Below are positions 8,201 to 9,064 of a stretch of 9,064 nt of DNA, piece after piece; within the stretch, counting starts at the first letter, position 1, and every line of letters starts with the position of its first letter. The DNA comes from Flavobacteriales bacterium UBA7443. Its GTDB lineage: Bacteria > Bacteroidota > Bacteroidia > Flavobacteriales_D > Sanyastnellaceae. The position numbers were made by a program, and so were the translations under genes. The notes beneath the pieces are model-generated. The model had not been told where the DNA came from, did no database searches, and saw nothing but the letters and a program-made list of their open reading frames with translations. Location of the stretch: NCBI GenBank assembly GCA_002477505.1, contig DLQB01000158.1, positions 1 through 9,064 on the forward strand, in the 5' to 3' direction.

Positions 8201-8871
8201 ACTTGAACAAAGCTCGTATCGCTGCTCGTTCCGCAGCTGTTTTGGGCCCATGCAATGATCTCCTTTTCACCTTCCTCCTCAAATGGCAGGTTCAATGGCG
8301 CCGGAAAAGACGAAAACGTACTATCTCCATTGATGATCCAAGCAAAATCAGAAAGGGACGTATTGCCTGGATTGACATAAACCAGGGATTCCCAAACGTC
8401 ATAGGCGCATATCTCACCCCCATCGGAAGCGTTGACTGAAGGTGTGCCAGCCGCATTTGCATAGGTCGTTGACGAGACTGCGGCGCATTCATCAAAACCA
8501 GCGGCAGCTATTGTCAATTCTATTTGGTAGGTAACAGGATCTAAAAAGCTAATGGAGGGAGCTTGATCCGAGGCTAAACTCCCAGCATTCCACTCAAAAT
8601 CTCCTCCTAAAATCTCCCAATGGTAGCTAAAATCGCCACAACTCGGAATGGGCGCATCACTGAATAAGGTCGCCATCACCGGGGTACACAGGCCGTCGGC
8701 ATCTACGTCAATCTCAAACGAATCCAATGCATCAATGGCCTCACAAGGCACGGCGCACGGCTGTGCATTGGCGCGATTAAACGGATGCAAAACCGCGAAG
8801 GCGCACAGCCAAATAAAGCTCTGCATTGGACTGATCTTCATCATATTTCGCATCGGATAGATAGACATCAT
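2212..8871 (-). CDS. Giant multi-domain secreted surface protein with T9SS type B sorting domain, 2219 aa
   Basis: Predicted cell-surface or released protein, exported by Sec and then the type IX secretion system; adhesion or a stalk-like role is inferred from architecture only. Order: signal peptide (1-36); three loose Ig/PKD-like modules (37-312); four copies of a three-module block (313-1294); one extra module (1295-1372); about nine PKD-like modules (1373-2120), the last with the classic 'WDFGDG' (2069-2074); type B C-terminal signal (2121-2219) ending 'GQVNLLR'. Most modules have one Cys near the start and a second near the end, suggesting one disulfide each, and many boundaries read 'LP'. 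Residues 204-2141 contain no lysine and only about ten arginines against many Asp and Glu, so the protein is strongly acidic. No enzymatic motif is recognised. Starts at M1, M7 or M11 are all possible; M1 gives the longest reading, M11 a more usual signal peptide. No frameshift is seen. Confidence 0.95.
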   Translation of the reverse strand: MMSIYPMRNMMKISPMQSFIWLCAFAVLHPFNRANAQPCAVPCEAIDALDSFEIDVDADGLCTPVMATLFSDAPIPSCGDFSYHWEILGGDFEWNAGSLASDQAPSISFLDPVTYQIELTIAAAGFDECAAVSSTTYANAAGTPSVNASDGGEICAYDVWESLVYVNPGNTSLSDFAWIINGDSTFSSFPAPLNLPFEEEGEKEIIAWAQNSCGTSSDTSFVQVRALPQVTVESDYNWICQGASVQMNASGAETYTWSSSATPLSGGMIGDSIAVYEMQNSIIGGVEGTNVYETLSCSASGGFQVYSYFVPGISITGDDVICEGAPVELEAAVQSWGNVTSTQWVFNDTSAEGGTLNLTDLSLVPGDYAVSASVALDPFPTWLQPAGCSGTAQFDFTIAGLPQVLAPDGIAVCNQDFMEQLPEGSPVGGTWEGPFVSEGFFNPGDLTPGVTELEYHYTDSNGCAAFDAAVVQINEPIWAQAGSDSSVCETNDWLNLSGFEEVESGVWSGPALIDPYSGVVDVGELEVGQSVFIYEVGTASCATADTIVWTVLEHPVALLSTQESVACDQDTVWFEVFAAGGTLAAGNEYTYGWSNGVQFTASNEPYLIAEVNEGFSFVLVEITDDEGCTDAGSAFIEPIELPEITLPEAWQFCDQNVEVDAPMADPSMGVWSGQGVVDALGTFNPGLVGEGSHSLTYTVTNSSGCANADSILVDVTPLDSIAAGPDRSICLGTPILTLDNFYPNLGGWWSGTGVVDSISPVIQTSDFSEGMHAVVFHAGEGSCAQQDTVWIEIRPLPSATVDYLTTNNCPGDTLALLAQPWGGTTSDDYELSWSGSGVFAQGDEFFVNAPLSGPDTLAVSLQVTDASGCSGDVDATYIIRANPVVSTAESFETCDQEIAVSFPEATPAGGTWELPEAAQVFSNGTFFPSELGVGTWPLIYRFVDDFGCSASDTTTLDVVTPQVLNLTSELEACDGTAFLELPVSIGSTGFWSGPALIDSIAGSVNSTELNTGEFGYIYSSGEASCLVTDTVSLIIHALPEVTGSVPGNGCTGDSVHAAVQVNAAFPIAALDWSSPGASILLPNDSVADLIWDAPGIFEVDLVATDANGCAGQASWSVVINALPDVFAGEDLWLCDQSFEEVLPSGMPVTDAFGSGSFFGLGLASGLVDLSGALDPANLGLGLFEVEYFYLDSATGCTNADTMQLTVQPLPTIFAGIDTAFCAGNEWVELESQSHDFETTWSGVGPLEQEALIDAFTGAVDLALLEPGMYAFELSGGQNSCLVSDQRILEVLNLPVIAMAAESTFCLGDTDQTLPLAMPTGGIWTGAGILDAEAGEFDTQIGAGDWVVAYEVEDALTGCLNSENHTVHMRSVPESAFPFIDEQCIGQALMATSMSTDVESYAWWLADSLISTTSDVSVLLEDAGVLELSLTVVNEWGCADTAQQDVEWLAPPIAAFTLSENEGCVPLDIGIYNAAEGMVDALQWSLDGMELLLESGDSLVFEQPSGSQGFTLEMEVSNQCGSNTAQAMIEVNAIPVVQLFDTPGPVCSPFLAEFNYTIEGQVETLTWDFGNGEEGSGFTPVWPTFEVTDESGLFSVALTAANGCGAFTDSAVVLVESSLVQAEFDLDLAVGCLPLDVQATDLSVGGDAMLLDFGDGATAFDSVAMHTFTEPGNFEVILAVSNACAVDSFALDVTVHPAFALELSSSNASACVGDSMLFDLETSGLLSTAQIEWISDAGNEAAPAPAIIPWTMPGDQVIFAQGADANGCMGYDTLTVAVHAPLAINAVPSVTSGCSPLDIAMDNQTIGAGEWSWTVDNGPQQSDAFAPNFSLLHSGTEATDLLIEVAVLNEWGCASAESFSIEVWPAPSAAFQLTDTVICGVPAVIDPFVDAVDGLQLAWFIDSALVAATGDAVLEIATLGDHAITLLSENEFGCQSFALDSVEVLELPELTLSAGPLMGCAPHLLEIDYSTEGAVEWLLEIHRDSTQVFMSEEMTFEVNLEWPGTYNLQLSAVSDRGCTSVLPLGDSVVVLPRPVVGFYADPYAGTFDSPDPLNSSWAFENTSDDGQAIWDFGDGELSSEWSTNHTYDAAGTYEVVLMVMNEHGCAEEFTMLVEVLENLEVYVPNAFTPPMQGYSDGINDGWKPVLSKPSLVGRYDLVVYNRYGQKVWETQDPEMHWVGEARVDGAYFAPGGIYTWVLQIDSRAFPESSRQWKGQVNLLR
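2215..2511 (-). other. T9SS type B C-terminal sorting domain (CHU_C / gliding motility-associated)
   Basis: Residues 2121-2219, 99 residues. Hallmarks in order: 'YVPNAFTP', 'DGIND', 'YDLVVYNRYGQKVWET', a tryptophan-centred 'MHWVGEA' at the usual 'W.G' position, 'PGGIYTWVLQI' and the end 'WKGQVNLLR'. It directs the protein through the type IX secretion system. The usual 'PNGDGIND' is lengthened to 'PPMQGYSDGIND'. Lysines reappear only here, at K2142, K2147 and beyond. Confidence 0.93.
2512..4755 (-). other. Tract of about nine PKD-like modules in the giant protein
   Basis: Residues 1373-2120. Modules of 70-90 residues, most opening with a Cys motif such as 'GCVPLD', 'GCLPLD', 'GCSPLD' or 'GCAPHL' and closing with 'xxC' after a beta strand. 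PKD core motifs are seen in three: 'TWDFGNGEEGS' (near 4150-4185), 'LLDFGDGATAF' (near 3900-3930) and 'IWDFGDGELSS' (2650-2667 is WDFGDG). Such domains usually act as rigid spacers or protein and sugar contact surfaces outside the cell. The 'GGxW' modules of the upstream array are absent here. Confidence 0.8.
4756..4989 (-). other. Extra A-type module (A5) ending the repeat array
   Basis: Residues 1295-1372: 'STFCLGDTDQTLPLAMPTGGIW' layout with 'TGAGILD', a 'GAGDWVVAYEVED' strand and a closing 'TGC'. It follows B4 directly, so the C module of a fifth unit is missing. It has CLG in place of the C[DN]Q seen in A1-A4. Confidence 0.7.
4990..7935 (-). repeat. Four-fold higher-order repeat of a three-module block (C-A-B) inside the giant gene
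   Basis: Units, in order of translation: 7935-7207 (243 residues), 7206-6481 (242), 6480-5755 (242), 5754-4990 (255). Each unit has a C module of 84-90 residues (PKD-like, ending '..GC..'), an A module of 74-87 residues, and a B module of 78-84 residues. A modules start with C[DN]Q and three of the four have a 'P.[GM]G.W' turn ('SPVGGTW', 'DPSMGVW', 'TPAGGTW'). They continue '.F.P..[LV]G.G...L.Y...[DN]..GC...D'; A4 has lost the turn and is glycine-rich instead. B modules carry a 'WSG' motif ('GVWSGPALID', 'GWWSGTGVVD', 'GFWSGPALID', 'TTWSGVG') and 'G..SC...D'. Repeats are visible at protein level only; codons have diverged, so this is an old duplication. A modules resemble a beta-sandwich repeat common in Bacteroidota surface proteins ('TPxGGTYSGPGV...FNP'). 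Confidence 0.82.
7936..8763 (-). other. N-terminal region of the giant protein: about three degenerate Ig/PKD-like modules
   Basis: Residues 37-312. Three stretches of roughly 80-100 residues each have paired cysteines and end in beta-rich segments; the second ends at 'VRALPQV', the same LP boundary as later modules. None has the 'GGxW' core of the A and B modules nor the PKD 'WDFGDG'. K203, in 'EEEGEKEI', is the last lysine before the long lysine-free stretch. Confidence 0.6.
8764..8871 (-). other. Signal peptide of the giant protein
   Basis: Residues 1-36 hold a basic n-region (R8, K12), a hydrophobic core 'FIWLCAFAVL' (19-28) and a c-region ending 'NRANA' before 'QPC'. This fits signal peptidase I cleavage after A36. 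There is no lipobox at the cleavage site, so a lipoprotein is unlikely. The four extra Met codons after M1 within the first 16 residues leave the exact start open. Confidence 0.85.
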
Positions 8872-8894
8872 AACCCCATACGAAGGAAAGCACG

Positions 8895-8908
8895 GAAACG
8901 TTTCGAAA
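8895..8908. repeat. Two overlapping short palindromes, possible operator
   Basis: GAAACGTTTC (8895-8904) is a perfect 10-base palindrome, and TTTCGAAA (8901-8908) is a perfect 8-base palindrome that shares TTTC with it. They sit about 24 bases upstream of the M1 start codon of the giant gene, where a regulator could act. No known operator is recognised. Confidence 0.25.
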
Positions 8909-8942
8909 TCGGACGGTTAAAGAGTAGACGTTCGTCATGCCA

Positions 8943-8970
8943 TTTGCGCCCAAAAAAACACTTAAATTTA
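8943..8970 (+). promoter_or_regulatory. Possible Bacteroidota-type promoter for the gene starting at 8991
   Basis: TTTG (8943-8946) and TAAATTTA (8963-8970) are separated by 16 bases; the second differs from TAnnTTTG at the last base only. The ATG lies 20 bases downstream, giving a very short leader. The spacer is slightly short for the family. The -7 candidate is self-complementary, so it could in principle be read on both strands. Confidence 0.3.
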
Positions 8971-8990
8971 GAACATCATACCCGGCGACC

Positions 8991-9064
8991 ATGAAATCAG
9001 CTCTATACGTCTCAATCATAGGAATAGCGTTCTTGCTCCCTTTCCTGTTTGCAAACTCAGCTAT
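8991..9064 (+). CDS. Start of an unidentified secreted protein (3' end outside window)
   Basis: The frame starting ATG AAA TCA stays open to the window edge and encodes 'MKSALYVSIIGIAFLLPFLF' followed by 'ANSA'. This is a textbook signal peptide: one Lys in the n-region, an uninterrupted hydrophobic core of about 15 residues, and small residues suited to signal peptidase I near 'FANSA'. A single N-terminal membrane helix is the alternative. No Shine-Dalgarno is seen, as is usual in this phylum. A plausible promoter lies 20 bases upstream. It is transcribed away from the giant gene. Nothing can be said about function, because the mature protein lies beyond the window. Confidence 0.72.
   Translation, partial: MKSALYVSIIGIAFLLPFLFANSA

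Larger units (their letters stand above)
8872..8990. other. Divergent intergenic region between the giant gene and the next secreted gene
   Basis: 119 bases separating two divergent starts, so promoters for both genes are expected here. It contains overlapping palindromes at 8895-8908, a seven-base A tract at 8952-8958 and the palindromic TAAATTTA at 8963-8970. For the giant gene I find no convincing promoter: TTTTTTTG and TACTCTTT on the minus strand are 24 bases apart, longer than usual. Confidence 0.6.

Noticed and set aside
8777..9019. Minus-strand open frame of 80 codons across the divergent intergenic region
   Set aside because: It overlaps both the giant gene's signal-peptide region and the signal-peptide start on the plus strand, and its translation is not recognisable; it is a chance open frame.

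Overview
The window reads as a piece of a Bacteroidota chromosome, most likely a marine or freshwater member of the Flavobacteriales or a relative. Two things support this. The giant protein ends in a type B sorting domain of the type IX secretion system (T9SS, the 'gliding motility-associated C-terminal' or CHU_C domain), which is restricted to this phylum. Next to it lies a GreA/GreB-like protein with the 'KSSAGDKxETGRAMM' signature that I associate with Bacteroidota. Start codons lack clear Shine-Dalgarno sequences, and weak matches to the Bacteroidota promoter pattern (TTG ... TAnnTTTG) are present; both fit. The genus cannot be told.

Layout, left to right. (1) 1-1707, plus strand: the C-terminal two thirds of a GH2 beta-mannosidase, with both catalytic glutamates visible; its N-terminus lies outside the window. 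(2) 1718-2167, minus strand: a 149-residue GreA/GreB-family transcription factor, convergent with the mannosidase across 10 bases. (3) 2212-8871, minus strand: one intact 2219-residue secreted surface protein that fills about three quarters of the window. (4) 8872-8990: a 119-base divergent intergenic region. (5) 8991-9064, plus strand: the first 24 complete codons of a new gene encoding an obvious signal peptide, cut by the window edge.

The giant protein has a signal peptide, about three loosely conserved Ig/PKD-like modules, and a strikingly regular middle. There a three-module block (called C-A-B here) of about 242 residues is repeated four times, followed by one extra A module. Then come about nine PKD-like modules and the T9SS type B signal. 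Nearly every module carries one Cys near its start and a second Cys (usually 'GC') near its end, and most end in an 'LP' type boundary. From residue 204 to 2141 I read no lysine at all. The expected route is Sec export, then T9SS secretion and display as a long, acidic, disulfide-studded stalk or adhesin. The GreA-like gene lies 44 bases downstream on the same strand and may be co-transcribed or use its own promoter. The beta-mannosidase and the new secreted gene show no direct functional link to it.

No RNA gene, CRISPR array, insertion sequence or attachment site was found. No gene-free stretch exceeds 300 bases. I do not see a new multi-gene system; the unusual content is the internal architecture and composition of the giant protein.
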